Shown in pieces: positions 47,559 to 59,500 of a stretch of 64,000 nt of DNA; position 1 is the stretch's first letter, and each line of letters opens with the position of its first letter. Origin of the DNA: Corylus avellana (Eukaryota > Streptophyta > Magnoliopsida > Fagales > Betulaceae). The stretch covers positions 19,220,838-19,284,837 of the forward strand of contig NC_081547.1 in assembly GCF_901000735.1 (NCBI RefSeq), read 5' to 3'. Both the position numbers and the translations under genes were made by a program. The notes under the pieces are model-generated. The model was not told the origin of the DNA, made no database searches, and saw only the letters and a list, made by a program, of their open reading frames with translations.

Positions 47559-50500
47559 TCAATGTAGAGCTGCAAGTTCGACAAGCTCTTTGTATTCATC
47601 CGAGACGTAAGATTTCACCCTGAGAGCAGGTTTTCCATCGTCACCCTTTGTTGGAGAAACATACTTCAACCCAATAACTGTTGTCAAACCTGCAAAAAGT
47701 ATAATACAGCAAAACTATTCTTAAATTTTTGTACCAAGTCATAACAGTTGGGTATCGATGGAAAGGGATATAAAAAAGAATTAGTTAAACAAATTTTGTT
47801 GCCTCACATTTAGCTGCTCCAAACAAATTGTTTAAATCCAAAAACTCTTTAAACACAATGAAAAACTCTTTTCTTTTTCCTTTTTTTATGAATAAGTGGG
47901 TGATGGATCTTAAACTCATTACCACAGGTCCGCAACCTCCAACCATTCTTCCATTGTCAGATGCCACTAAGAATTCATTGGCTCAAACACAATTTAAGAA
48001 CTTTAGTCAACAAATGCTTAGGTCACCAAACATACATAATATGGACGAGTTAGTGACTAAAGCAGTGTACAAATGACTTATCACACACACAGCCACACAG
48101 GTGGTGATTATTTATGAAAATTCCTACCACACAAACATATATTATGATAAGGAAAGCAATTATCACATAAAATTTCCATTCTACCTTTTTCAAACGCTTG
48201 ATTCTATGTAAAATTGAAAACAGTAAACTATGAGCATTATTCATATCAGTAAGCAAAAGGTTCATTCTAAATTTACTTCAATATTCAGGATACATGTCTC
48301 CAGAAATTGGTAGAACACTATACCTTCTTGCAATTAGTGCAAGAAAATAGAACTAGACCAATGATAACAACACAAAAGCTTTGCTGCAACGATCTTTTAT
48401 TTTGTACTCCCAACTCATAAACTGGCAAAGATTTATGGTTGCCAATGCCACAATTTTATTCTGATAAAACCTCAACTTAGTGTTAGACAAACTTAATGCA
48501 TATCTCCCAAGATATAGAAATGGAACCAGAAAGCAGTTTGACTACTTATTAATTTTAAGTTCAAGGATCAATATGAGAAGGTGTCATAACACAGTAAATC
48601 CCTTATCTAAAAAAGTCCACACAAGAGAATACTCACTCTGGTGGATGCGACCATATAGTAACCTTTCTCCTTTCCAATACTCCAAAGGTCTTGTCTTGAT
48701 CCTGGTGCTTCGTCTTACCCCAGATTTCCACAATAAACCAGCTCCTAGAAAGACAACAACCGGTTATTCCAACAAAACAACCAAAAAAGTCCTAGTTAAC
48801 ATGGTTGAGATTGTTATAAATGGACACCTGCAAGGCTTTGCCTGTGAGAACGTTCTTTACTCTTGCGCTCTCTGTGCAGACGTGATTTTGCATTGATTTG
48901 CGCATTCAATGACACCTCGATACTTTCCTGGATTTTCTGTTTCACGAGAAAATAAAAACAAAGTTCAATCATAACCACATACTAAAAGCGGAACTAACCA
49001 TCACAAAGCAAATCATTCATTGGATATGTAGAACAGTTAACTGAAAAACGCCAAAGGGAGCCCCTAGGCCACGAACCAGAAGGGAACATGATGGGGTTTG
49101 GGGTGTGTAGGCCACAAATAATGCCCAGAAAAATTAAAAATAATAATAATAATAATAATAATCAAAGATTAGACACTGGGAAGTAAACATATTACATAAG
49201 AAATATACATGAGAAACAAACATCTAGATTTAGGCATCATAAAGCATTGAACTCTTTTCGTACATTAAAAACACAAAATTTAATTTATAAATTAATTGAA
49301 ATTATCTGGACTCAGAGAGTAAACACAGAGGTTAGAGGATCTAATGTTCATAAGGTAACAAACATCCTAACAATATCTTCTATGTGCATATTTGTACAAT
49401 CCCTTGGCCATTACCAGGAACATATGAATAAATAACACTCAGCGTCCCATGTCCATTTCATCCTTGCACATATTGGTAGCCAAAATACTTTCAGCCATCA
49501 AAGCATCACATACACATCACCCCAATTCAAGTATATCAAGTCCTACCACCAAGGGATTAAAAATTATAAGCAACATACAGTCTTTTAGTCACATTCAGCC
49601 ATATGCAAGCCATTTTTCATACAGCATTGCAAATTCTTAATTGCTCTATTTCCTTTTTAAAAAAAAAAAAGCCAGCTAGGACTTATTAATGACATATGCA
49701 AGCCAGATATGGCAAACACTCTCAACTTATTGATGACAAGCAGCAAATAAAACGAAAGCATGAATGAAAAGGACAATAACGGAAAGATAGTAACCTCTAT
49801 ATTCTGTTCTGGGACATTATCTGGGGATTGGGAGAGTCCATGCACTGCATGGTCTTCAACCACAGCAGGATTTGATTGATCTGATGGAGAAAATAAGAAA
49901 ATTCACCAAATACACTAAGTTGAAACCATCTAAAGCATAATCTTCACTCCTAATGTACAATTGTTAAAACTTCAGATGAAAGTTCATCATGTATGAGAAT
50001 GTAATCACAAAAAAAAACTTATTTTTTAGATATAAAATAGTTCAATGATAATTCATTAGGTACCTATTAGCAGTTTCCATGAAACTCAACTTGGTTGAAC
50101 TGGTTGATTATATGTACAGATATAACCAACATGAATTTGTAATGCATAATTTGGATTAAACAACCAACCACTTTGACCATCTAAAGGTAAGTCAAGTTAG
50201 TAACCACTAATTAAATTATTAGACTTGAAGTCGGTGACATGCAAGGCAAACCATGAAACACAGAAACCCATTTGCCATAGATTCGGCAAGGATTTGACAT
50301 GAAATTGTTTAAAGAGGCCAAGCATGAGACTCTCAAAATAGTAGGGAGTCAGTTTATCTAGCTTAGATATTCATTGCATTGCTTCTAACTAGTCTACAGG
50401 ATGTTTTATTTTCATTTTTCAGAACCAAAAAATGACCAATTAACTCCATGTAGCCATTGGTAGATAAACTGATATGAATTCTACTCAAAATCCGACATTT

Positions 50501-53500
50501 AATCATCAGGATCAAGCAAGTACTTCTTATGATGCACAGGTAGGCAAATAAGATCATACCCAATGGAGTCTGAATGTAGTTCGAATTTTCCCCAGTTGCG
50601 TCCACCATGTTAACACTACATTCTAGAGAAGCCACTGCCTCCACTGGTTCCTGTAGCATGTCTTCTACCTGAATTGTGTCACAGTATCAAACATAACATT
50701 CAAATTCAAAAGTCATACAACTCTAGTAAACAATTAAATATAAACAAACCAAAGGAAGATTCACCTTGTCCTCCAATTTATTGGATCCAATTTCCTGGGC
50801 ATCAATATCAGCATCATGCCTACTTAATTGCTCATCTATAACTTCAATATCCATAGTGCCTCCAAGATTGTCCTCCATGTCAACATGAGTTCCACTTGAG
50901 CCAACATCAACACGAAAAGAAAGTTTACTGGAATTATCATGCACAATTGCTTCAGATGTACAAGTAACATCTTCAATAGCCACATCTTGTGAATCTATCT
51001 CAGCAATTGCAGTGTCATCTTCCCCAACTAAGGGTGATTTCAACTCATTACAATTGCTTAGCTGCATTCCTATATGATCCAAGTCAGACTCTTTCAGCAT
51101 GCATTCAATCGGGGAAGAATTTTTTGCTGGTGAGTGGCCAAAATCAGGAATTGAAAATGGATCATTTGATGGCTTTGACCGCAAAATTTGCCTCTGTAAC
51201 AAAGATAATGAAGCAAGAGGACTTCTTGGGGGTGTTGGTGAAGCTATATGATGAAAAGGGCTTTTTGCCTCTTGTATGAGATTCACAAGTGTTTTACTGC
51301 TAACCCCGTTTAACAGATTATCAATGTTATCTTCCTCAACTAAGGGTGACTTCAACTCATCACAATTGCTCAACTGCATCCCTGTATGATCCAGGTCAGA
51401 CTCTTTCAACGTGCATTCAGTTGAAGAAGAATTTTTTGTAGGTGAGTGGCCAAAATCAGGATTCGGAAATGGATCACTTGATGACTTTGAACTCAAAATT
51501 TGCCTCTGTAACACAGATAATGAAGCAGAAAGACTTGATGAGGGTGTGGGTGAAGATATATGATGAAAAGAGCTTTTTGCCTCTGGTATGAGCTTCACAT
51601 GTGATTTACTACTAATCCCTTTTAACATATTATCAATGTCCGCTAAAGCTTTCCGAGGCCTTGGCATGTTTCGTCTTGAAGATTTCAAATCAATCTTTTG
51701 GATATCTCGCAATTCTTGAAGGTTTAACTTTCCCAAATCAATGGGTTTGATCTGCAAGCGCTTCTGTAAAATACTGACTGCTCTATCCCCTTCCAGATCT
51801 TCAAAATTGCCAGATAGCAATTCATCTAAGATTTCACTAACCCTGTTCTCTGAATTGTCCATTGAACCTATTTAGCATGCAATTAATCATGATATCAGAT
51901 ATCTATTAAGGGGGAAAAAACAGCAAAAAGAAAAATGGATAATGGTATTGAGTGAAAAATAAGAGCTAAGAGATAGCGAAAGGACATCTCTTTAGAGTTG
52001 ATTGATTAATCTTTATTCTTCTATAGTTTCCACTTACCAGCTATATACCTCTCCTTTGATGCTAAATCATGATCAGTTTTGCGTTGTGAGATGTCATTAG
52101 TTGGGCTGACAATGCCTGAATCAAATGTCTCTTGAGAAGATAAAATATTCTCATTATTTTCAGAAATCACTGATGAATAGCGATGCTTGTATCTAACTGA
52201 CCGCCTGGATCAAAATAACAAGGTTAGTCCACATGACCGAAAAACATGAAATAAGATAAACAGCATAATGGGGGATAGATGATACAAAATGAAGATCATA
52301 CCCTAGAATCCCTGGTCGACGTTGTCGTGCAGTTTTGGATGGGTTATGCTCATTTAAATCCAATGAAACACCACCAATCTGCTTCTGTAATTCTCTTTTG
52401 GCATCTAAGCACCAATCACACAGCAAAACAAGTCTTACCAAAATGATTGCAGCATGGATTCCAGAAGACAAAGGGACTGTAACTTACTTTCAAGCCGTTC
52501 ATAGGCCAAGAAGAATTCCTCCGGGTCTTTTAGTTGTTCAATGTCCAAACTTGGTTCCAAGCTCTCAGTAGGTTGACTGTGTAATGAAGATGACTTACTT
52601 CAATTGATAAATCTCAGTAAAAGTAACCACTTCTTTACTTTAAAAATAAAAAATAAAAATAAAAATGCATCAACGATAAGCTTACATCAAATTAGACTTT
52701 AAAAAGAAACGAGCCCGCTTACGGCCCAATGCTGGCCTTCTTGCTTGGAGACTTTCCTTATCCTCTACAGCACCAACGTTTTTCTCTTTAATTGCCGAGT
52801 AGTTTGCAAGTTCTGAACTACCATCTAGAACCATTTTCGCCTCCTCCAGAAATTTATTAGGACATTGTAAGGCCTGAAAGTGCAGGAAAACCATGAAATA
52901 TGACCACTTTTGCATGATTAAACTGATGTATGCCACATCATCCTAAAAAACAACACATGTTACCCTGAAATAAACCTGATTTGAATTTGTGGGTGTTTGA
53001 TTAGGATATCCATCGTTGAATTCTCCCTTCTATGGAAGGAGACTCTAAGCAAAGGGGGGGGAAGGGAATTTGAGTTTATCCTAATCCAGGACTCTTCAAT
53101 TTTCTAGATCTTACAAAACTAAAACTTCTACTTAGGAGAGCCTGATACCACTACGTTCAGCTGAGTTTCTCCCTTTGAACCAACAATATGGTCTGTATTT
53201 TGGTGTGAATGAGAATGCTGAATGTTGCAGGAAAGTAGCAATGCTCTTACAACTTACTACTTTGAATGGCAAGAAAGATTCAATTTCCAAGTCAGACTGA
53301 AAGCTGATGAAGGCCCTCGCTCCAATGGGCATAATTTTGTCTCATACAGAACTTGAAATTTGCAATATACTCAATAGAGAAACCAAAAATTTGATTCCAC
53401 ACCATAACAAAATAACAATGATGATCCTTTGTTTAATCGATCATAAAACTTGCATAATTCTTATTTGACTGAAGAAAAACTAAAGAGCAGAAAGAAAAAT

Positions 53501-54230
53501 GAAACTGTGAGTCTTAACCATTCAACTTCTTCAACGAAGAGCTCAACTTAACTGACCTAAATAGCCTCTCTTGACTTGACTTATACAGTTTCTAGCTTTC
53601 TCAAATTGCAAATAATTAAGAAAGGAACAAACAAACAAACTCAAAGTTTCACAAGCTCACTCTCTTTCATTTTGGTACATTCTTCTCGAAAATTATGCTC
53701 TGTAAAAAGATTACACGTCTTAGAATTTGAAGAAAACTAAAACTAAAGGAGTTGCGTTAGTGTCAAAGTTAGTACATATCCTAATTTTTTCCACTCCATT
53801 TTCTTACCAAAGAAGCATTTCCTTTATTCAACTCGAAAATACAACTTACAAAATCCCAAAATAAAACTAGTCACACCAAAATCAATAAAATCAAAACCAA
53901 ATCCCAAACTGCCAGCATATTTTCTCACCCTAAATTTTCTGAGCAACTCAACAGAGAATAAAGTCAATGACTAAAGTTTAAACTCGTGAACTGAACAAAA
54001 CCCTACAAATTAAGTTCGATTAGAAGAAATTAATCAGAGAGAGAGAGGTGACTAAGTGTGAGAGAGAGTACCAAGGACTTGAGGTGGTTGTGGATGGCGT
54101 CAAGGTCGGTGTCAGGGTCGTACGGCTTCGACGGGTCGGGTGCGACCCCGAAGGTCCTGGGGAAGAGGGCGAGACCCGAGTAGGCCGAAAGCGGATCCAC
54201 CGGATCAGAGCTCCGGGGTTCGGCTACCAT
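47559..54230 (-). CDS. CENPC: Centromere protein C (CENP-C), inner kinetochore
   Basis: Eleven exons on the minus strand, all phases consistent: 54230-54072, 52873-52686, 52576-52488, 52404-52302, 52204-52038, 51867-50765, 50668-50560, 49880-49795, 48936-48828, 48744-48637, 47689-47559, giving 783 residues. The start is chosen because [14 protein letters not shown] leads into [16 protein letters not shown], the conserved plant CENP-C N-terminus. RRPGILG (~residue 175) matches the RRPGIPG block. Exon 10 holds the CENPC motif (residues 714-738, [19 protein letters not shown] then LYGRIHQ), which binds the CENH3 nucleosome. The end [18 protein letters not shown] is family-typical. Exon 6 (residues ~236-603) is long, Ser-rich and probably disordered; it contains a 104-residue tandem duplication (312-415 and 416-519). 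CENP-C bridges CENH3 chromatin and the kinetochore. No lesions were seen. Confidence 0.95.
49136..49163. repeat. (AAT)n microsatellite in a CENP-C intron
   Basis: About nine AAT units in the intron between exons 8 and 9 of CENP-C. Confidence 0.9.
51017..51640 (-). repeat. In-frame tandem duplication (2 x 312 bp) in CENP-C exon 6
   Basis: Unit 1 is 51640-51329, unit 2 is 51328-51017. Both encode the same series: IDN-LL/ML-GxSSK, EAKSxFHHIxSPTP, LQRQILxSKxSxDPF, PDFGHSPxKNSS, [20 protein letters not shown], SPLVxED. They are roughly 75-80% identical at the protein level, so the event is not very recent. The unit length is a multiple of three, so the frame is kept. Confidence 0.93.
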
Positions 54231-55766
54231 TTTCGTGTCTGGGTTGGAAGAGGAACCGGACAAACAGCAGAAATGACACAGAGAGAGAGAGAGAGAGCGT
54301 GGGTACACAGTCAACAAACCCAACTTTATGTTCTGGGTCAACAAGTCCAACTTTATTTTTGTATAATGATGAATTCTTCTAAGGCAAAACCACTTCGTGT
54401 ATCCACCACTATCAAATAAATCTTAGACATGTGTAAAGTGCCCCTGCTTCAAACAACAAATCCAACTTTATGACAACAATATTACAATTTCAGTAGTAAA
54501 AAACATATATCAGAGGCTCAACCAAAGAACTACATGGAAAAAAACAGTATACTGAAGTAGGTAAAATACATATAAGAATAAAAAATGGAGCTCATAACTA
54601 ACTATATTCCATATCCAGTATTTATATATATAATGTCGAGACATTAGAACCTTAATTTGGAAGCCCCATGGCAATTCAATTGATAAAATCCAAGTAATGA
54701 TTATAACCCAGATTTCCAAATAGTCTATTTCCCAGCCTAGGAAAAAATGGTTATATTTGCATCTCTCTCTCAATGCATGTTCATTAACAATTTCTCAGTA
54801 TGGGATAAAAAGGGGCACATAGGCTTGCTCCCTCACTCACTCCTAGCCCACGATTAGGCATTAATCTAAAACACTTTGGAAACATCTAATATGATTGCTC
54901 CATGATTGTAAATTAACAACATTCGAGACATTTGAAAACTTTTATCATAAGATCAAGAAGCTGAATAACCATGTTCATAGTAGAAGTCACCAATCCCCAA
55001 GAGCACCGCCCAGAATCCCTTGTTGGAGGCCAAGGGATCCACTCCTACTTTAGCACACATTAACGGTAATGTACAAACTAAAACTTTAAATCCTTAAAAG
55101 CAAACAAACAAATAATCCATGATTAAGCAACCGATCGATCACAACCTCCCAGGCCACTCAAATCAACTAATTTCAAACTGCAGAAACTTTGAAAACCTAC
55201 ACAAATATTTTGATTTTCGATAGAGTCACTGAACAAGCCTTTTCTTTTCCTTCAATTTCTCAGCAACCAAACAAGAAATGCACTAAAGACCAGTCACCAC
55301 GAGACATCAATTTGTAATAACCCATCCCAAGCATCTCTACAAAACCTCATATCTTCAAGAACCCATACAAAAAATCACAACAAGGGAAGAGAGAGTGAGA
55401 GAGAATTACCTCAGACCACATCCTTTGTTTCGTAATCCCTTCCTTTTTTTGCAAAGACGTACAGAAACTCGTGAGAGAGAAAGAGAGAAAGGCGTGAGAG
55501 AGGGAGAGCTCTCACACGAGTTTTGGGGAAAACACGCACAAGTTCAGTGCACGGCGGGGAAACGCGCGGTGGAGAGAAGGGGCGCACGGTGCCGGTGGGG
55601 GAGAATGGGTTTGGGGAAAATTTTGGGGGGAAATGAATTACGAAATGTGTGGGGGGAGGGGAATGGCTTTGGGGAAAACACGCACATCCTTTTCAATTTT
55701 TTTTTTTTTTTTTTAAAGTTGGGTGAACGTGGCAATCCACTAGTGTTAGATATAAAAGTAAAAGCT
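54231..55766. other. Divergent CENP-C / XRCC1 intergenic region, CENP-C side
   Basis: It has GA/CT-rich tracts (54281-54298 and 55388-55510) and a T run (55697-55714). No TATA box stands out upstream of CENP-C. Purine-rich open stretches at 54048-54419 and 55395-55778 have no recognisable product and are not called as genes. Confidence 0.5.
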
Positions 55767-55848
55767 CGTGGACGGTAGGATTCGAACCTACGCGGGGAAA
55801 CCCCACATGATTTCTAGTCATGCCCAATAACCACTCTGGCACGTCCAC
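55767..55848 (-). tRNA. tRNA-Ser-AGA: tRNA-Ser (anticodon AGA)
   Basis: The minus strand reads an 82-base class II tRNA: acceptor arms GTGGACG and CGTCCAC with discriminator G, A box TGCCAGAGTGG (G-rich variant), anticodon stem CATGA/TCATG around CTAGAAA (anticodon AGA at 55813-55815), a long variable arm with GGGG..CCCC, and B box GGTTCGAATCC. No intron. Downstream on the minus strand is TTTTACTTTT, suitable for Pol III termination. All stems pair, so it is probably functional. Confidence 0.96.
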
Positions 55849-56546
55849 CTGATTGCTGGATGGGCAAGTAAATTAAGAATCATAAACAGAAAAACCATGT
55901 TGCAAAAGAGCCTATGCCAAAGCCAAACGCTGGTGGTGGCAGTGAGAAGTGAAAAGGCAAAGCCTAGAGCAAAAGCGCAAGACCCATAACGGAGAACCCC
56001 TTTGGTACGGCCCGGCAAGGAGAAATCAAGCGAAGAGGTAATTTCCCATCACTCTCAATTTGTGCCCTTTTCTTGCATGCTCTGAAGTATTTGCATGAAA
56101 TGCTCACTTGTTCAAGAGGAACCAATTTGATCCCATAGGTCCTTTTTGTTTTTTTGTTTTTGTTTTTTTTCTTTCTGGGTGCAATCTGATACCATTGTCT
56201 ATGGGCTTATGATTATGGGCATACAGACTTGTTGGTATGTTCGTATAAGATAAAGTTTGACATTTGATGCATTATTCAGCAGAGTATTGAACAAACTGGA
56301 ACTATCTTGCAAATTTCTATATTCCCTTTGATGGAAATGATTTTTTATGCCATCAGTTGTAACTTGTAACTAGAATTATAAATTTTTCCATTCTCTGTGC
56401 AGGTTACAACAAGTTTTACTCACATGGGGTTATGTGTAATTGGAACCGTGTGTTTCTATTAGCCTAGTTGTGCCATCTTCAGTGTAGTTTTTTTTTTTTT
56501 TTTTTTTTTTTTTTTGAATAGTTTGAGAGATCTCGTGGTCTTTGAT
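55849..56546. other. Upstream region of XRCC1, probable 5'-UTR intron
   Basis: A donor-like GAGAG-type site AAGAG|GTAATTT is near 56037. A 28-base T tract (56488-56515) followed by GAATAG (to 56521) just before the coding start looks like a polypyrimidine tract with acceptor, so the first intron may lie in the 5' UTR. This is inference. Confidence 0.4.
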
Positions 56547-59500
56547 ATGTCTGATACAAAGAAAAGCACGGGTGGTGGTAGTACGAGAAACCTTCCTTCA
56601 TGGATGAGTTCAAGAGAGAATGATGATAAATCTAGTGGAAAGAAACCGACTGGGGATGGTGAGGGTGAGGAAAGTAATGAAGGTGAGAAGCCTAAGCAAG
56701 CCAAAGGGCGTGGTAAAGGACACATTGGCACGTCAAACTTATCCAAACTTCTGGTACTAAATTACTGTAAAATGGGATTTTCATTTTGCTTGGTTTGGTG
56801 TGTCATTTGAGCTGTCAGGATTGAGCTAATGTTACAAGTTTATATGGGCAGGAAGGGGTAGTGTTTGTGTTGTCAGGGTTTGTTAATCCCGAGCGCGGCA
56901 TTTTGCGATCACAAGCACTGGAAATGGGAGCAGAATATCGGCCTGACTGGAGCTCAGATTGCACTCTCTTGGTTTGTGCATTTCCCAACACGCCAAAGTT
57001 TCGGCAAGTTGAGTCAGATTGTGGGACCATTGTTTCAAAGGTGTCTCTCTTTCTGTTGAGATATTATGACCTGTTTATAAATTTATGTGAAATTTGTTGA
57101 AAGTGAGATGGAATTCATTGTAATTATTTGGGACTTTAAAACTGAAGACAAGCAAGGTCTGTGAGGAGACAATATGGTTCTTCATACACTTGTTAGTTTT
57201 TGTATTTTCTGCTGCTTTGTATTTCTAAGCATTCTAGGAGGCCTAAACTTCCTTGCTTGTTGTTGTTGTTTTAAGTTGATGAAAGGTTGTTAAATGCTTC
57301 TGTCTCTCACTATCATGATATACTTCTTTATGACATTATTTATGATAGTGAGAGACAGAAGCATTTAACAACCTTTCATCAACTTAAAACAACGAGCAGG
57401 GAAGTTTAGGATCCTAGATCCTGACTAATGAAGAGTAGAGTGATTTCTATTGAGTAAGTTCTTTTGTAAATTTGCTGGGCTTGTTTACCTTTATTTGTTT
57501 CCAAATAAAAATTTTTTAGCAGGCACTCTAGAATAAAAATAACAAGCAGCCATCAAATCCATGTATAAGAGAAACTAAGGTTGTTGGAAGCCCAAAAATT
57601 TGGGAATTTTTTTTATTTGTTATTTTATAGGCTCTTTGTCATTTTATTATGGTGCCCCAAAAAAAAAAAAAACTCCTAGTGCAGCCCTGCCTCCATCTAA
57701 ATTCGTACCTTCATTCCTGATTGGGAGTTTGTCTCGTTTACCTTGTGTTTCTTGCCTATTTTCAGATTTTCTGTGATGGCAATTTGATTTGTTAATCTTT
57801 CTCTTGGGTGTGGTTTTCAGTTGCTTCCTTGATGCTTTTTAGATGATTTTGTCATCCAGTCCCATGATGGAGTTGATTGGAATATTTTTCTCTCCCATCT
57901 TGATGATATTATGGAGCTAGTTCCTCTGATGGGTTATACATTGATAACGCCTTTTATCCTTTGTTGTACATGTCATTTGTTATTTACATTTCTTTGTATC
58001 TCTCCATTTAGATTACCCCTAAAAAGTTCCCTCCTATAAAGCTCATTTAGCATTGAATGGTCCCCTTGTCTTGGGCTGTGAACTCTATAATGCTTAATAC
58101 ATGTACCATGCTCAAAAAGCATAGAAAATATAAGGAGAGATATTCTTGTGATTATTGTAGAAAAGTGATTTTGTCAGCACATCAATTCTTCCTCCATTGT
58201 AGTTTGAATTAATAATGTGGTATCCCATTTTTTACCTGGCTATATTCAATTGGCTATTTCTGCTGCAATATCATCTTTCCTTGGGATGGATTCTAAGTTT
58301 GCCTTTCATGGGGTTAATATTGGCTGTCAATAGATTCAACTTGGTTATGTGAGAGTTACATACCCTAGGCTCTTTTAGTTCAGTATGGGCATGAGAGAAT
58401 TACTCAATACAGGAAAGCATTAAAATGGACTTGCTGGCAAGAGAGTTCCAATATAAAAATCAAGGTGCCGCATTAGTTTCTTATGTGGTTAGCAATAGTC
58501 TTAATAAGCTTTTGGTCATTTCCTTCTATTGGAGTCATTTAAAGCTAGTATAAGATTTATCGCTCTCTTGTTATTCCTGGTTGCATGGATACTGTGGGGT
58601 TGAAGACTGTGCAGGCTGAGGGGAGATGTAAGATCTCTAAAATGACATAAGGTTTTACTTTCTTTCCTAGCATTTGGTATGGTGTGTTGACTACACTAGT
58701 GGTGCTTAGGGACTTGGCTTTTATCTGCCAGTGGTGCAATGGTGCATCCCATCCTGAGATACATGACACAGTTCTGAGATTGATTGTTCTTTTATTCTTT
58801 TTTGTTGATTCCAGATTGGGGGATTTGAAAGTGGATACGTTAGTGGGTCCATCATGCCATTTTGGAATCCACGATCATGATTTTGAGAGCTTTAGATCCT
58901 TTTTTTTATTCTGTGAGTGGTTTATTTGTGCCTATTTTTCCTTTTTTTTTTCTTTTTTTTTAAATTTTTTTCTTCCTCTTTTCATTTGGTAAGTTATTGA
59001 GAAGTTACAACAGGATTTCTTGTGGGAAGGTATGGGTGATGAGGTTAAATTTAATTAGGTAAGCTGGTGTAAGGTGTGTTCTCTCATTTCTGAGGGGGAA
59101 AGTTGCTCATGTTCAACCGAACTTTTATGGGTAAGTGATTGTGGCGTTTTGCTTATGAGAGAGAGGCTTTGTGAATATTGGTAGTGGACCTTAAATATGG
59201 GAGTCAGTAGGGTGGGTGGTGCTCTAATGAAGTCGATGCGACTTATAGGGTGGGTCTTTGGGAATTCATTAGGAGACGTTGAGAGGAGTTTTCTCTAGGT
59301 TTACTAGATTTGAAGTGGGTGAAGGCTCCATGGCATGATGTGTGGTGTGGGTTGCTCCCCCCTTAAGCAAGCATTTTCGGAGTAGCATTGCTTGCTTGAG
59401 GGAAGCTTCCATGGCAGATCATCTTCAGTTTCTTAATGTCTCGCCTCAATGGAGTTTATTTGTGAGAACGGTGCATGATTGAGAGTTGGAATTCTTTACT

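Noticed and set aside
50363..50659. Separate small gene (-) starting [14 protein letters not shown]
   Set aside because: Its first part is exon 7 of CENP-C; the rest reads into the following intron.
54048..54419. Open frame antisense to CENP-C exon 1
   Set aside because: It overlaps the conserved first exon of CENP-C, and has no recognisable domain.
55395..55778. 127-codon open frame near the tRNA
   Set aside because: Gly/Arg/Glu-rich translation of GA and GGGG tracts; no similarity recognised and it runs into the tRNA gene.
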